64,000 bases of DNA from Elusimicrobiota bacterium (GTDB lineage: Bacteria; Elusimicrobiota; Elusimicrobia; 2-02-FULL-39-32). Shown here in pieces: positions 51,715-60,718 of this stretch. The stretch lies in assembly GCA_016180425.1 (NCBI GenBank), contig JACPBF010000001.1, positions 1-64,000 of the forward strand, written 5' to 3'. Positions within the stretch are counted from its first letter, which is position 1. The number at the start of each line of letters is the position of its first letter. The position numbers were made by a program, and so were the translations under genes. A model generated the notes under the pieces. That model made no database searches. It was given only the letters and a program-made list of their open reading frames with translations, and had not been told where the DNA came from.

Positions 51715-53685
51715 TCATTCACCCTCTTCATACTGATCTTTTAATTTGGCTACAACAGTTGCATCTGCTAGAGTTGTGGTATCTCCTAAAGCCCTGCCTT
51801 CCGCAATATCGCGTAAAAGACGGCGCATAATTTTACCGGAACGCGTTTTAGGGAGTTCCGCGGTAAAAAAAATATCATCCGGCCGAGCTAGAGAGCCAAT
51901 CTTTTTTGTAACATGCGCTTTTAACTGTTCAATTAATTCAACATGGCCATTCCCTTTTTTTACAGACTCTTTAAGCGTAACAAAAGCAGAGATCGCTTGT
52001 CCTTTAATTTCATGATTTTTGCCTACGACTGCAGATTCTGCTACTAAGGGATGATCCACTAACGCGCTCTCCACTTCCATGGTGCTAATTCTATGACCGG
52101 AAACATTCATTACATCGTCAATCCTGCCCAATAACCAAAAATAACCGTCTTTGTCTTTTTTAGCGCCATCCCCGGTAAAATAACATCCAGGGAACTTACT
52201 CCAATATTGATTTTTATACCGTTTCATATCTCCATAGATTCCCCTCAACATGCTTGGCCATGGAGTTGTTAAAACTAAGTAACCACTAGAACCAGAATCA
52301 ACTTCTATGCCTGATTCATCCACAATTTTTGCTTTAATTCCTGGAAATGGATGTGTGGCGGAACCTGGCTTTAATGAGGTAATGGCAGGAAGGGGGGAAA
52401 TTAAAATCATGCCGGTTTCTGTCTGCCACCATGTGTCTATAACTGGACATTTTTCTCTCCCGATATTTTTATAATACCACATCCAGGCTTCAGGATTAAT
52501 CGGCTCCCCTACTGTTCCTAGAAGTCTTAGTGAAGAAAGATCACATTGCTTAGGAAATTGTTCTCCCCATTTCATAAAAGTACGAATCGCTGTAGGAGCA
52601 GTATAAAAAATAGTAACCCCAACTTTTTCAATGATCCTCCAAAAACGATCCTTTTCAGGAAAATCTGGTGAACCCTCATACATCACAATCGTTGCGCCAT
52701 TGGAAAGCGGTCCATAAACAATATAAGAATGGCCTGTCACCCAACCAATATCAGCGCTGCACCAATAGATGTCACTCTCTTTTAAATCAAAAATCCATCG
52801 GCTGGTAAGATTGACTCCCAAAAGATACCCAGCAGAGGTATGCACAATTCCCTTTGGTTTACCTGTAGTTCCAGAGGTATAAAGAGTAAATAGCATATCT
52901 TCCGAATCCATAACTTCAGCTTCACATTTTGCATTAACTTCATTCATTAAACGATGCCACCAAAAATCTCTGCCAGCCTGTAAGGGCACATGGGTTGGAT
53001 CCATTGCTCTATTGACTACCACTACGCTTTTTACTGAGGTCGCTTCCTCTAAAGCAGCATCTACGTTTTTTTTAAGCTGAATAATAGAACCTCTGCGAAA
53101 CCCACCGCTGGCAGTGATAACTACTTTAGCTTCTGCATCATTGATCCTATCGCGCAAGGCTTCAGAAGAAAATCCGCCAAAAACAACGCTGTGCACAGCT
53201 CCTATCCTAGCACAAGCAAGCATCGCAATGGGAAGTTCCGGAATCATAGGCATATAAAGAATAACTCGATCCCCTTTTTTTACCCCAAGTTTTTTTAAAA
53301 CATTCGCGCACTTACAAACTTCTGTATAAAGTTGCCTATAGGTTAGAGTTTGGCTATCCCCGGGTTCGCCTTCCCAGATAATGGCTGCTTTATTTTGTGT
53401 AGGAGTTCCAATAAAACGATCAAGGCAGTTGAAGGATACATTCAGTTTTCCTCCTACAAACCATTGCGCGAATGGCTCTTTCCACTCCAATACTTTCTTC
53501 CAGGGTTTAAACCAAACCAAATTTTTTGCTTGCTCAGCCCAAAATCTTTCTGGATTTTTAAATGCCTTTTCATAAATTTTCCTATCCCCAATATTTGCTT
53601 GTTTAGCAAATAGTGCTCTTGGCTTTAAAATTTTTGAATCCTCAAAAAGTCCATCAAACTTTTTATTATTATTATCCTTTGCCAT
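51715..53685 (-). CDS. acs: Acetyl-CoA synthetase
   Basis: A 656-residue AMP-forming ligase that makes acetyl-CoA from acetate, ATP and CoA. Motifs include [15 protein letters not shown] (AMP loop), [15 protein letters not shown] and the C-terminal [21 protein letters not shown] with the catalytic and acetylation-regulated Lys. I shortened the frame by 14 codons to the ATG at 53685, which has a GGAGGTTG ribosome-binding site and begins [13 protein letters not shown]. The longer frame would overlap the upstream amidotransferase gene. Confidence 0.96.
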   Translation of the reverse strand: MAKDNNNKKFDGLFEDSKILKPRALFAKQANIGDRKIYEKAFKNPERFWAEQAKNLVWFKPWKKVLEWKEPFAQWFVGGKLNVSFNCLDRFIGTPTQNKAAIIWEGEPGDSQTLTYRQLYTEVCKCANVLKKLGVKKGDRVILYMPMIPELPIAMLACARIGAVHSVVFGGFSSEALRDRINDAEAKVVITASGGFRRGSIIQLKKNVDAALEEATSVKSVVVVNRAMDPTHVPLQAGRDFWWHRLMNEVNAKCEAEVMDSEDMLFTLYTSGTTGKPKGIVHTSAGYLLGVNLTSRWIFDLKESDIYWCSADIGWVTGHSYIVYGPLSNGATIVMYEGSPDFPEKDRFWRIIEKVGVTIFYTAPTAIRTFMKWGEQFPKQCDLSSLRLLGTVGEPINPEAWMWYYKNIGREKCPVIDTWWQTETGMILISPLPAITSLKPGSATHPFPGIKAKIVDESGIEVDSGSSGYLVLTTPWPSMLRGIYGDMKRYKNQYWSKFPGCYFTGDGAKKDKDGYFWLLGRIDDVMNVSGHRISTMEVESALVDHPLVAESAVVGKNHEIKGQAISAFVTLKESVKKGNGHVELIEQLKAHVTKKIGSLARPDDIFFTAELPKTRSGKIMRRLLRDIAEGRALGDTTTLADATVVAKLKDQYEEGE

Positions 53686-53716
53686 TTTTTCAACCTCCAC
53701 CCTATAAAAATTGTAC

Positions 53717-54445
53717 TTATTGACCACACCAGATAAAACTTTTATTTTCTAACAAGTCCCAGGAAGAAGTAATCTCCATCAATGGTTCGGAACAAAATAT
53801 TTTGTTTTCTCCGATCTTTGCTGAATATAAAGTATAGTAATCTCTAAATTGAGGATCACAATCTCTAAAAACAAAAATCATTTTTCCATTGGTCAACAAA
53901 AAGGTGAGTGAACTATACTGAAAATTTCTCTTAATTTCTTCAGTTGCTTTTCTTAGTTCTATCAATACCTCATCCTTATTTCTAGGATGAGAGTATTCTA
54001 AATGCTCCATTAAATAAAGAAAAAATTGTTCAGAATCGGTTCCACCGGCAGGTTTTAATTTTTTTAAAGGAATTTTCTCATGATCGTATATAGTGCCATT
54101 GTGCGCAAAAGCCCACTCTTTATAAAGAAAAGGATGCGTATTAGAGATAGAGAGACTGCCTACAGAAGTTTTGCGCAGATGAGTTAAAACGATTTTAGAG
54201 CGTGAGATTTCCAAAACTTTTGCAGCGCTTTTAAAATCCTTTTCATCTTCCAGGATGGAATGAGGTTCACGGGCTAAATATTTTGGGGAATCTTCTTGAG
54301 AATAACTGACTAAACCCCATCCATCCTTGTGACCAGGTTCTGTCATATCACATCTGATTTTTCCATTAATGGCTAAAGATTTAAAGGTTGTAAGCCAACT
54401 AGCCTTGATCCCCTCTTTTGCCAAAAGCGCCATCATTCTACACAT
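53717..54445 (-). CDS. Class II glutamine amidotransferase (YafJ-like)
   Basis: A 242-residue protein starting [15 protein letters not shown], where Cys2 is the N-terminal nucleophile after Met removal. [20 protein letters not shown] and [12 protein letters not shown] are the glutamine-pocket motifs and [13 protein letters not shown] the next. Only the glutaminase domain is present, as in YafJ/EgtC-type proteins. The acceptor reaction is unknown. It lies 32 nt upstream of acs on the same strand. Confidence 0.9.
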   Translation of the reverse strand: MCRMMALLAKEGIKASWLTTFKSLAINGKIRCDMTEPGHKDGWGLVSYSQEDSPKYLAREPHSILEDEKDFKSAAKVLEISRSKIVLTHLRKTSVGSLSISNTHPFLYKEWAFAHNGTIYDHEKIPLKKLKPAGGTDSEQFFLYLMEHLEYSHPRNKDEVLIELRKATEEIKRNFQYSSLTFLLTNGKMIFVFRDCDPQFRDYYTLYSAKIGENKIFCSEPLMEITSSWDLLENKSFIWCGQ

Positions 54446-54454
54446 AAAAATAAA

Positions 54455-54528
54455 AGGCGCGGGTCGGATTTGAACCGACGAATCGCGGTTTTGCAGACCG
54501 CTCCCTTAGGCCACTTGGGTACCGCGCC
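54455..54528 (-). tRNA. tRNA-Cys(GCA)
   Basis: A cloverleaf on the minus strand. The acceptor GGCGCGG pairs with CCGCGCC, the anticodon loop CTGCAAA gives GCA, and the T-loop is TTCAAAT. CCA is not encoded. It follows tRNA-Ile(CAT) with a 42-nt gap and likely shares its promoter. Confidence 0.94.
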
Positions 54529-54570
54529 AAAAATAACTGAAAAATAAGTTTATACCATTCCAAAAAATTG

Positions 54571-54644
54571 TGGGCCCTGCTGGACTTGAACCAGCGACCA
54601 TCCCGTTATGAGCGGGGTGCTCTAACCAACTGAGCTAAGGGCCC
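54571..54644 (-). tRNA. tRNA-Ile(CAT), lysidine type
   Basis: The anticodon is CAT, but the body (GGGCCCTTAGCTCAG start, TGGTCGCTGGTTCAAGTCC T-arm region) closely matches E. coli tRNA-Ile2, so the C34 is expected to be changed to lysidine by TilS to read AUA. CCA is not encoded. A TATAAT box lies upstream on the minus strand. Its 5' half and promoter are duplicated at 55799-55874. Confidence 0.88.
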
Positions 54645-54680
54645 GATTTTCTATCGTAGTTTGTGATTATACTATTTTTT
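54606..54680 (-). repeat. tRNA-Ile 5'-half and promoter, intact copy of a direct repeat
   Basis: From TTATGAGCGGGG in the anticodon arm through the tRNA 5' end (54606-54646), and again TTTGTGATTATACTATTTTTT at 54660-54680, the sequence recurs at 55799-55839 and 55854-55874. About 13 nt between the two blocks differ. The repeated segment contains the -10 box (TATAAT on the minus strand). Confidence 0.85.
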
Positions 54681-54988
54681 GTCGGGTTTCTCTTTACAGC
54701 AGAAACCCCAGACGACGCGGTCAAAAAAGCAAAAGAGAAGAATGTTACGATTGTCTCAGTATTTACAAAGAGGCCTCAAGTATGGAGGAATCTAACCCAG
54801 TGGGTCATTACCTTCCTGCAAGGGCAGGAGCTAAGAATTCAGGGGCAAGAGTTGAAGATGTTAAAGAGTTGTTTCAGGGAAAGTTGAGAAGAGTTGGAAG
54901 CGAGCTTGTGATCCCCAAAGAGTCTTTGGGATTAGAAGGAACCGAAAACTATTTCCGACAGACCGTCCACTTCGAACTGCAAGCTTAA
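54663..54988 (+). pseudogene. Frameshifted gene remnant
   Basis: One frame reads ETPDDAVKKAKEKNVTIVSV until about 54780. The coherent reading then continues two frames over as ESNPVGHYLPARAGAKNSG and ARVEDVKELFQGKLRR to a TAA at 54986-54988. Both parts have protein-like composition and are GC-richer than the host genes. I do not recognise the family. It starts at the promoter of tRNA-Ile on the opposite strand and lies inside the duplicated-tRNA block, so it is probably debris of an inserted element. Confidence 0.35.
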
Positions 54989-54994
54989 ATCTAA

Positions 54995-55171
54995 TTATTT
55001 TCTGGCGGTAGTAGTAACACGATGTTTTTTCAAAAATTTTTTCCAGAAGGGATCATTTTCAACTTCTTCTTGCATTTTTTTTACTCTTTCTTCTAACGAA
55101 AGTCCAATATATTTTCGATCTAAGTCCTTCCTAGTCTTTCTCATGAACTCAACTGCTTTAAAATTCTCCAT
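54995..55171 (-). CDS. Small antitoxin-like partner of the PIN toxin
   Basis: A 58-residue protein (MENFKAVEFMRKTRKDLDRKY, then LSLEERVKKMQEEVENDPFW). It overlaps the end of the PIN gene by 14 nt. Small proteins with 'F.aVe.mR..R..l...' and a 'L..EE.i....' helix commonly follow or precede PIN toxins and are taken to be their antitoxins. The start at 55171 has a strong AAAGGAG ribosome-binding site. A toxin-first order is less common among VapBC-type pairs. Confidence 0.7.
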   Translation of the reverse strand: MENFKAVEFMRKTRKDLDRKYIGLSLEERVKKMQEEVENDPFWKKFLKKHRVTTTARK

Positions 55172-55622
55172 ACAATATCTCCTTTGGCGCACGAATCTCT
55201 AATAAAGGATAGCCCTCTCTAAGATTGACACTGTTATAAGCATGAATCCTTGTTATATTAACAATGTCCTTAAAATTCCAACTGACTAATACATCTACCC
55301 TATTTACTGTAGCAACTGCAATGTGTAATGCGTCGTTGTATGATTTTTCAGGGATGGCATTTGACTCAATATAATTCCTCGCTAAAGTAATGGCTTCCTG
55401 CGATTCCAAAACAGTTTCTATAATATCATCTGGCAAATGATCCAACAGTTCCTTAACTTTTTGTGGAGCATCTTTTAATTCTCTAAGGGTAGTTTCAGAA
55501 ACAACAGCGATTATTTCACCGTTTTTAAATCTTTCAAAAAGTCTATTAGAGTCGGTTTCAAACTCCGAATCCAAACAGCCACCGATGACCGAGGTATCAA
55601 TGTAAACTCTTAGCTTATGCAC
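55158..55622 (-). CDS. PIN-domain ribonuclease, VapC-like toxin
   Basis: A 154-residue PIN-domain protein: YIDTSVIGG with the first catalytic Asp9, ETTLRELKDAP with an acidic residue near 48, KSYNDALHIAVAT with Asp97, and LVSWNFKDIV near the end. PIN toxins cleave RNA and are neutralised by a small partner, here the overlapping downstream gene. The pair lies between two copies of the tRNA-Ile 5' half, suggesting acquisition by insertion at that tRNA. Confidence 0.85.
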   Translation of the reverse strand: MHKLRVYIDTSVIGGCLDSEFETDSNRLFERFKNGEIIAVVSETTLRELKDAPQKVKELLDHLPDDIIETVLESQEAITLARNYIESNAIPEKSYNDALHIAVATVNRVDVLVSWNFKDIVNITRIHAYNSVNLREGYPLLEIRAPKEILYGEF

Positions 55623-55656
55623 AACTAATTATACCCTCAATTTTTACTATCCGCAA

Positions 55657-55719
55657 GGTGTCCATAAAGGTGTCTATGCTCAGGTCAGAGTGGGTCATAT
55701 AGGGTTAGATCGGGTCAAA
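55657..55719. repeat. Intergenic repeat, copy A
   Basis: A 63-nt stretch with GGTGTC, AAAGGTGTCTAT, GTGGGTCA, AGGGT, AGATC and GGTCAAA in that order. The same ordered motifs recur at 57656-57723. It begins about 35 nt beyond the PIN gene. Confidence 0.6.
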
Positions 55720-55798
55720 TGGATTTAGGGTAGTTTATTGACGATAAATCAGGAAAGTCCTAACCCTTTAAGATTTTTCAAAATCTGGCCCAGACCGA

Positions 55799-55874
55799 TT
55801 ATGAGCGGGGTGCTCTAACCAACTGAGCTAAGGGCCCGAAAAAGCTTACGCAATTTGTGATTATACTATTTTTT
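55799..55874 (-). pseudogene. Truncated tRNA-Ile copy with promoter
   Basis: The 5' half of tRNA-Ile (acceptor 5' strand, D arm and half the anticodon arm) plus its upstream -10 region, about 1.19 kb from the intact gene and in the same orientation. After the anticodon the sequence diverges, so it cannot fold as a tRNA. The rest of the gap from 55622 to 56163 holds only repeat A and this copy; I see no convincing gene in it. Confidence 0.8.
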
Positions 55875-56162
55875 ATTGGAAGGGAGCGCTAGGCTGAATT
55901 TCTATAGAAGAGGAAGTTTAGGGGATCCTCCCGCCCAAAACCCATATTATTCTAATGAGTGTGATCTCAAATTTAGAATGGATTTACTCGTTTTCGATTT
56001 TTCGAAAAAACCATCATTTCAAAAATTCATATTTTGCCATACCTTATCTATAGATTTTAAAAACTATTTATGGAGTGACCAAGCTCATTACTGTAATGTC
56101 AAAAACACGTGGAACATGAAGTAATCTGTCATGACAAGCGCCATCTTCCTTGCACCCGATGG

Positions 56163-56723
56163 TTAGTTGGTCTTATCATTTAGGGTGTCTAAATGCTTTA
56201 TGAATCGAGACCATCCCCCTAATAATTTGGAAATAAAATTGTTGACATGCAATACAATAAGTGGATTTACCATATTAAAATTTTTAACGTATAGCTTTTT
56301 GATATTTTCTCCTGTCCACCTTGTTAATAGTTTGATAGAGACAGAATCCATTGGATTATTATTTAGTGCGGTTATACTCGCTTTACGAATCCCCTCTTCA
56401 AATGACTGCTGGAATGTTTCAATCTCGTTTAGATAAGTGCTTTTCATATCTGGAGACTCACCTCCGCTTAGAAAGCAGGAGCGAACAACATGAGCCATTT
56501 TTAGTGAGTGGATATTTGCAATAGATCTTAATTCGAGAGAAAACAAAGCTATAAAAAAATCCATTTTTGCCATATTTTTATCCTCAATCAGCAATTTGTC
56601 GTTTCCCCAAGTCTCTGTGAGTTGAGAAAGTAATATCGGCCAGTTTTTATTTACACCTTCAATCATCACCGAAACAAAAAGTGTTGCAATTTCATCATCT
56701 TTTAACACACGATTTTCATTCAT
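56163..56723 (-). CDS. Hypothetical protein of the toxin-rich region
   Basis: A 186-residue, mostly helical protein without signal peptide or membrane segment. It contains 'MIEGVNKNWPILLSQLTETWG' and 'FIALFSLELRSIAN', with no motif I recognise. It lies between the PIN pair and the zeta-toxin pair and may be an accessory or cargo gene of the same mobile region. Confidence 0.5.
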   Translation of the reverse strand: MNENRVLKDDEIATLFVSVMIEGVNKNWPILLSQLTETWGNDKLLIEDKNMAKMDFFIALFSLELRSIANIHSLKMAHVVRSCFLSGGESPDMKSTYLNEIETFQQSFEEGIRKASITALNNNPMDSVSIKLLTRWTGENIKKLYVKNFNMVNPLIVLHVNNFISKLLGGWSRFIKHLDTLNDKTN

Positions 56724-56852
56724 CAGAATTCTTTAGCCCAATTAGATAATACAGAACCGAATTGACACAATGCGATCGCTCATAATTGAGCAAGTAGGCG
56801 AGCAATATTGCACAGTAACGGGGTTAATTAACTGACAAAATTTTTCCATGAA

Positions 56853-57005
56853 TCAAGGTTGTTGAAGGACAACCTTGCCATTTCGCCAAACGGCCAATGG
56901 AATTCCTAAACGACGGTGTTCTTCCACCACTTCCGCCACAGCAGAACGCATCGCTTTAATGGCTTTACTAGCTATTAAAGGCAACCTCTTTGTTTTTTTC
57001 TTCAT
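56853..57005 (-). CDS. Small partner of the zeta-like toxin
   Basis: A 50-residue reading frame starting MKKKTKRLPLIASKAIKAM and ending GKVVLQQP. Its ATG overlaps the stop of the zeta-like gene (ATGA). The charged N-terminus, helix 'AVAEVVEEHRRLGIPLAVW' and the terminal 'RNGKVV' strand match small partner proteins often found beside this type of zeta kinase. It is probably the antitoxin, but that is inference from position. Confidence 0.7.
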   Translation of the reverse strand: MKKKTKRLPLIASKAIKAMRSAVAEVVEEHRRLGIPLAVWRNGKVVLQQP

Positions 57006-57589
57006 CTTAAATTAACCTCCCCATTTGTTCGTATCACATTAAATAGTTTATGATTAAAAATTTCTGCTTTACCTTTAGCAATCAAAGCAACTAATTCTGG
57101 GTATTCCGTAGAATTGTCTAAAATCAAAATGGAATCGAATAGCTCTTTATAAATGCCAAAAAGATGATTGAGTCCCTTCTTAAATCGTCTACGCACCACT
57201 TGTTCTGGCACATTATGCCCACCTTTTTTAACTCTCTCATCGATCCTCTTTAATGATAGCTCTACATTGGGAACCCAAAGAAAGAAAAGAAATAGCTTGT
57301 AATTCAATTTGCGAAGAGCTTTAAATAATCTCAAATAACTTCGGCCAGATAATGTTGTTTCAAACGAAAAACTTTTGCGTTTTTGAATTAAATCCTGAAT
57401 GCGGTTTAAAAATAGTTTTCCCGCTTGAGTCATTGCGCTCTCTGGATCCAAGGGAGAAACGCCTGAAGCAATTAAATCCGCATTAACAAATTCAGTTGTA
57501 GCAATTTCTGGAAGAAATTTAAGAGCGAACGTGGTTTTTCCTGCACCATTCGCACCCGCAATAACATAAACAACTGGATTGTTTTTCAT
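57002..57589 (-). CDS. Zeta-toxin-family P-loop kinase
   Basis: A 195-residue kinase with P-loop AGANGAGKTT at about 12-21, NADLIASGVSP, FETTLSGRSYL and the lid 'ERVKKGGHNVPEQVVRRRFKKGL'. Zeta toxins phosphorylate UDP-N-acetylglucosamine and so block peptidoglycan synthesis. This subfamily is shorter than classical zeta, and its substrate has to be inferred. The small gene overlapping its stop codon is the probable antitoxin. Repeats A and B lie on either side of this block. Confidence 0.85.
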   Translation of the reverse strand: MKNNPVVYVIAGANGAGKTTFALKFLPEIATTEFVNADLIASGVSPLDPESAMTQAGKLFLNRIQDLIQKRKSFSFETTLSGRSYLRLFKALRKLNYKLFLFFLWVPNVELSLKRIDERVKKGGHNVPEQVVRRRFKKGLNHLFGIYKELFDSILILDNSTEYPELVALIAKGKAEIFNHKLFNVIRTNGEVNLR

Positions 57590-57655
57590 ATAGTCTCAAT
57601 AATGTATAGATTTTAGCATATTTAACTATTCCATCAATTTAGCGGATTTACAAGA

Positions 57656-57723
57656 GGTGTCCTAAAGAGGTGTCTATAAGAGGGGTAAAATGGGTCAACA
57701 AACAGGGTCAGATCAGGTCAAAA
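57656..57723. repeat. Intergenic repeat, copy B
   Basis: The counterpart of 55657-55719, with GGTGTC, AGAGGTGTCTAT, ATGGGTCA, AGGGTCAGATC and GGTCAAA in the same order and orientation. It runs into the stop codon of the DUF1232 gene at 57718. Between the copies lie the tRNA remnant, the hypothetical gene and the zeta pair. Confidence 0.6.
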
Positions 57724-57999
57724 TTCGTATTTAGCGCGAATTCTAGAGTCTTCAACCACTTCTTTTGGAATAAATTTTAAAGCTAAAAACACTAATAAAC
57801 CAATTAACAAAATATCATCTAAATAACCTAAGCCTGGTATAAAATCTGGAATAAGGTCAAATGGCATCAAGGCATAAAGGATTGCTAAAGCAAGGAGAAA
57901 TTTTGACACCATAGGCGTGCGTTGATCTTTTAAAATAAACTTCCAAACTTTAACCTCCCGCTTTACACTTTTTACAATCTCTTTTAATTTCTCAATCAT
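57718..57999 (-). CDS. DUF1232/YkvA-family membrane protein
   Basis: A 93-residue protein. An N-terminal basic helix is followed by the DUF1232 core 'LYALMPFDLIPDFIPGLGYLDDILLIGLLVFLAL', in which the 'P.DLIPD.iP..G..DD' loop links two membrane helices. The biochemical role of the family is unknown. The final codons coincide with repeat B, so its C-terminus may have been altered by that repeat. Confidence 0.88.
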   Translation of the reverse strand: MIEKLKEIVKSVKREVKVWKFILKDQRTPMVSKFLLALAILYALMPFDLIPDFIPGLGYLDDILLIGLLVFLALKFIPKEVVEDSRIRAKYEF

Positions 58000-58195
58000 A
58001 TTTATTATTTAAATAGTCCCAAAAAGATTAAAAAACACCCGCCCACTGATATAAAAAAACCAAGCGCGCCTATTTGAAACCAAATTTTTAATTCCTTGAA
58101 TTCATATTCTATAAGATAAACATGATACTTTAAAGGTGAGTCTATTTCCACGATCCAATGACAATCCGATCTGTCACTTTCATGTTCGTATTTGA

Positions 58196-58201
58196 TACAA
58201 T
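58196..58201 (+). promoter_or_regulatory. -10 box of the lipoprotein gene
   Basis: TACAAT ends exactly 6 nt before the ATG at 58208. With the similar boxes at 9345, 15790 and 38214 it predicts leaderless transcription. The gap from 57999 to 58208 is otherwise featureless. Confidence 0.4.
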
Positions 58202-58207
58202 AAATTT

Positions 58208-58645
58208 ATGAATAATAGCACTCTTATATTAATGCCAATCTTTGTTTTTGCTTCTATAATAATACCTGCATGTAAAAATCAAGAAAAAGCAGGTAAAAAT
58301 TCTTTAGACATTTCTGGAACAATCCAAATTGATCCAAAACTGAAAGATTCTGCTAAAGATTCAGATGTTATTTTTTTAATTGCCCGACCACTGCAAGGGG
58401 GGCCACCCATTGCGGTGCAAAAACTAACAGGCAAATCTTATCCCTACCACTTTCATTTAACTCCACAAAACCTAATGATGCCAAATGCCACTTTAGATGA
58501 ACCCGTTAATTTAATAGTTAGGATAGACAAAGATGGGGATGCAATGACGAAAAACCATGGAGATCTAGCGGGGGAATATGAAAAAAACCCTGTCTCCTTG
58601 AACAGCAGTGATCTGCTAATTACAGTTAACCAAAAAATAGAATAA
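58208..58645 (+). CDS. Lipoprotein related to the CcmI/CycH C-terminal domain
   Basis: A 145-residue protein with a signal peptide and lipobox-like IIPACKN near residue 22. The mature part (ISGTIQIDPKL, VIFLIARPLQGGPPIAV, LTPQNLMMPNATL, RIDKDGDAMTKNHGDLAGE) resembles the C-terminal periplasmic domain of cytochrome c biogenesis proteins CcmI/CycH. There the domain binds apocytochrome or assists haem attachment. No other Ccm genes lie in the window, so the role is unsure. The neighbouring genes are for polysaccharide assembly. Confidence 0.65.
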   Translation: MNNSTLILMPIFVFASIIIPACKNQEKAGKNSLDISGTIQIDPKLKDSAKDSDVIFLIARPLQGGPPIAVQKLTGKSYPYHFHLTPQNLMMPNATLDEPVNLIVRIDKDGDAMTKNHGDLAGEYEKNPVSLNSSDLLITVNQKIE

Positions 58646-58661
58646 ACTTTCTAAACTCTAC

Positions 58662-59432
58662 ATGGACATCCCTGTTTCTATCATTCTCCTTACCAAAAAC
58701 TCAAGTCAAACAGCGCATGCCTGTTTAGATTCCATTAAAGAGATAGCAACCGAGATTATAGTTGTGGATGATGGTTCAACTGACCAAACACTTTCTATTG
58801 CCAGAGAATTCCAGGCAAAAATCTTTACTAAAAAATTAGAATCTTTTGGGGAGCAGAAACAGTTTGCTTTGGATCAAACTTCTTCTGAATGGGTCTTCTT
58901 GATTGATTCAGATGAACAAGCGCCTCTGGAATTAAAAAAAGAAATAAAAAAGGTTTTAACTCTAAACTCTTCCTTTGCCGCTTACCGAATACCCAGAAAA
59001 AACTATTATTTTGGTCAATGGCTTAGGTTTGGCGGTAAATATCCAGACTATCAGGTGCGGCTTTTAAAAAAAAATAACTGCTCTTTTTCCAAAGAACTTG
59101 TGCATGAAAAAATTAATTGTAATGGAAAAATAGGCACTTTAAAATCAGCGATCCTGCACGACTCCTATCCTGACATGGAAACATGGTTCAATAAGCTTAA
59201 ACTTTTCGTAAAATTTAAAAGCGAGCTACTCCTTAAAAATGGGGTGAGACCTTCATTCTTTAACTTAATCCGCTTCTCTATTTTAAGACCCCTTACTCGC
59301 TTCTTAAGACGTTATATTTTTAAATTAGGATTTTTGGATGGTCTGCCTGGACTACTGGCATGCATCCATGATGCCCTCACAGAAATATTGAGCTATTTTA
59401 TTCTTCACCAAAAATCAAAACTAGGTTCATGA
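58662..59432 (+). CDS. GT2-family glycosyltransferase (WaaE-like)
   Basis: A 256-residue GT2 enzyme: IILLTKNSSQTAHACLDSI, VVDDGSTDQT, FLIDSDEQ with the metal-binding acidic residues, and RKNYYFGQWLRFGGKYPDYQVRLLKK with the acceptor-side motif typical of the WaaE/KdtX group that adds glucose or similar sugars to the LPS core. A C-terminal hydrophobic region with 'FLDGLPGLLACIHDALTEILSYF' matches the family. It overlaps the O-antigen ligase gene by 4 nt. Confidence 0.9.
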   Translation: MDIPVSIILLTKNSSQTAHACLDSIKEIATEIIVVDDGSTDQTLSIAREFQAKIFTKKLESFGEQKQFALDQTSSEWVFLIDSDEQAPLELKKEIKKVLTLNSSFAAYRIPRKNYYFGQWLRFGGKYPDYQVRLLKKNNCSFSKELVHEKINCNGKIGTLKSAILHDSYPDMETWFNKLKLFVKFKSELLLKNGVRPSFFNLIRFSILRPLTRFLRRYIFKLGFLDGLPGLLACIHDALTEILSYFILHQKSKLGS

Positions 59433-60718
59433 GTCTTTCAAAGGCCATCGAGATTCCTCTTTTTCTCTATGCGCTCTCTCTGCCTCTTTCCATGAGCGCG
59501 ACCAATATTTCTTTAGCTCTTATTTTATTTACGGCTCTCATGGTTTTTTTAATAGGAAAAGAAAAAATCTTTATTCCTAAATCATTTTTCCTAATCCTTA
59601 TTTTTTTTACCTGGGCATGGTTGACAAATTGGATCATTCAAGAAGAAATACTATTCTCAAGCATTAAATCTTTTGCCAAAAGCTGGAATTTTCTTCCCTA
59701 TCTTTTAATCCCTTTACTCACACCCTTTCTATCTGGAAAGGAAGAAAAAATTATAAAAATTCTAATAGTCCTGGGTTCCCTTGTAGTCCTATTAGGGATC
59801 TTTCAATATTGGGGTGGGGTTCATTTTTTTTTCGAAGGTTGGTTTGCAAAAGGTTTATTAGTTAGAGACAAAAGATTCTTTGGGTTTCAATCCTACCCCC
59901 TGCACACTGCTGGTCTTTATACCATCCTCTATCTATTTTCAATCAGTCAAGCCCTTTTTTTAACCCCAGAATTGTCATTGGATTGTGGAATTCCAAAAAA
60001 AAGTTGGGCTTTTTCCTTCAGCACAGATAAAATTTTTTGGTGGTCTGCTTCCCTGATCCTTCTTCTAGGGGTTCTCTTAACCGGCTCAAGAAGCTATTAT
60101 CTCGCACTCATCCTCTGCTCTCTGGTTCTTCTTTCACTCAAAGGAAAAAAATTTTTATTAACAGGGCTTATTCTTGGATCAGCCCTATTCTATTCCATCA
60201 TGGGATTAGAACCTTATGTAAAAGAACGGTTTCAAACTATTAATATAAACCATATGGATGAATCTGGAAAACAAAGAATTTACATGTGGAAATCAGCTTT
60301 GCAAATGATTCAAGATCACCCTTTAGTAGGTGTGGGCTACAGAAATTGGGGAAAAAATCTCAACTCTTACGCAAAAAATTTTCCGGAATGGAAAATAATG
60401 GACCCTGCAGCCATTGGGCATGCTCACAACAGTTATCTTACCATTGCATCAGAAACTGGGTTAATAGGTTTAGCTATTTTTTTATTTTTTTGGGGTTTCC
60501 TTTTGAAAGAAGAGGTCGAAACTATAAATAAATTAAAAAAAAATCAGCTTGGGTTTGCCCTTTCTTTAGGCTCTTCCAGCTCAATTATCGCAATTCTTAT
60601 AGCTGGTTTTTTTGAACATAATTTTCTTACAGCAACTGTTTCTCTTTCATTATTTTTTCTTATTGGCATTACACGCAGTGTAAGAAAAGCTGAAATAGAA
60701 AAAAACTTAATCAAGTGA
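59429..60718 (+). CDS. O-antigen ligase family protein
   Basis: A 429-residue polytopic protein with about eleven membrane segments and the Wzy_C-type loop (PLVGVGYRNWGKNLNSYAKN, then GHAHNSYLTIASETGLIGLAIF). Unlike the two long proteins at 31-37 kb it has no TPR tail, as in classical WaaL. It likely attaches polymerised O-antigen to lipid A-core in the periplasm. Coupling to the GT2 gene upstream supports an LPS role. Confidence 0.9.
   Translation: MSLSKAIEIPLFLYALSLPLSMSATNISLALILFTALMVFLIGKEKIFIPKSFFLILIFFTWAWLTNWIIQEEILFSSIKSFAKSWNFLPYLLIPLLTPFLSGKEEKIIKILIVLGSLVVLLGIFQYWGGVHFFFEGWFAKGLLVRDKRFFGFQSYPLHTAGLYTILYLFSISQALFLTPELSLDCGIPKKSWAFSFSTDKIFWWSASLILLLGVLLTGSRSYYLALILCSLVLLSLKGKKFLLTGLILGSALFYSIMGLEPYVKERFQTININHMDESGKQRIYMWKSALQMIQDHPLVGVGYRNWGKNLNSYAKNFPEWKIMDPAAIGHAHNSYLTIASETGLIGLAIFLFFWGFLLKEEVETINKLKKNQLGFALSLGSSSSIIAILIAGFFEHNFLTATVSLSLFFLIGITRSVRKAEIEKNLIK

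Noticed and set aside
55876-56124. 82-codon ORF on the plus strand
   Set aside because: It starts inside the duplicated tRNA-promoter area, has no ribosome-binding site, and its translation looks non-coding (RGSLGDPPAQNP start, no regular pattern).
56769-56850. GCGATCGC-containing stretch as an origin or recombination site
   Set aside because: A single octamer palindrome with some loose repeats of GAGCAA. There are no DnaA boxes or iterons and no other copy.
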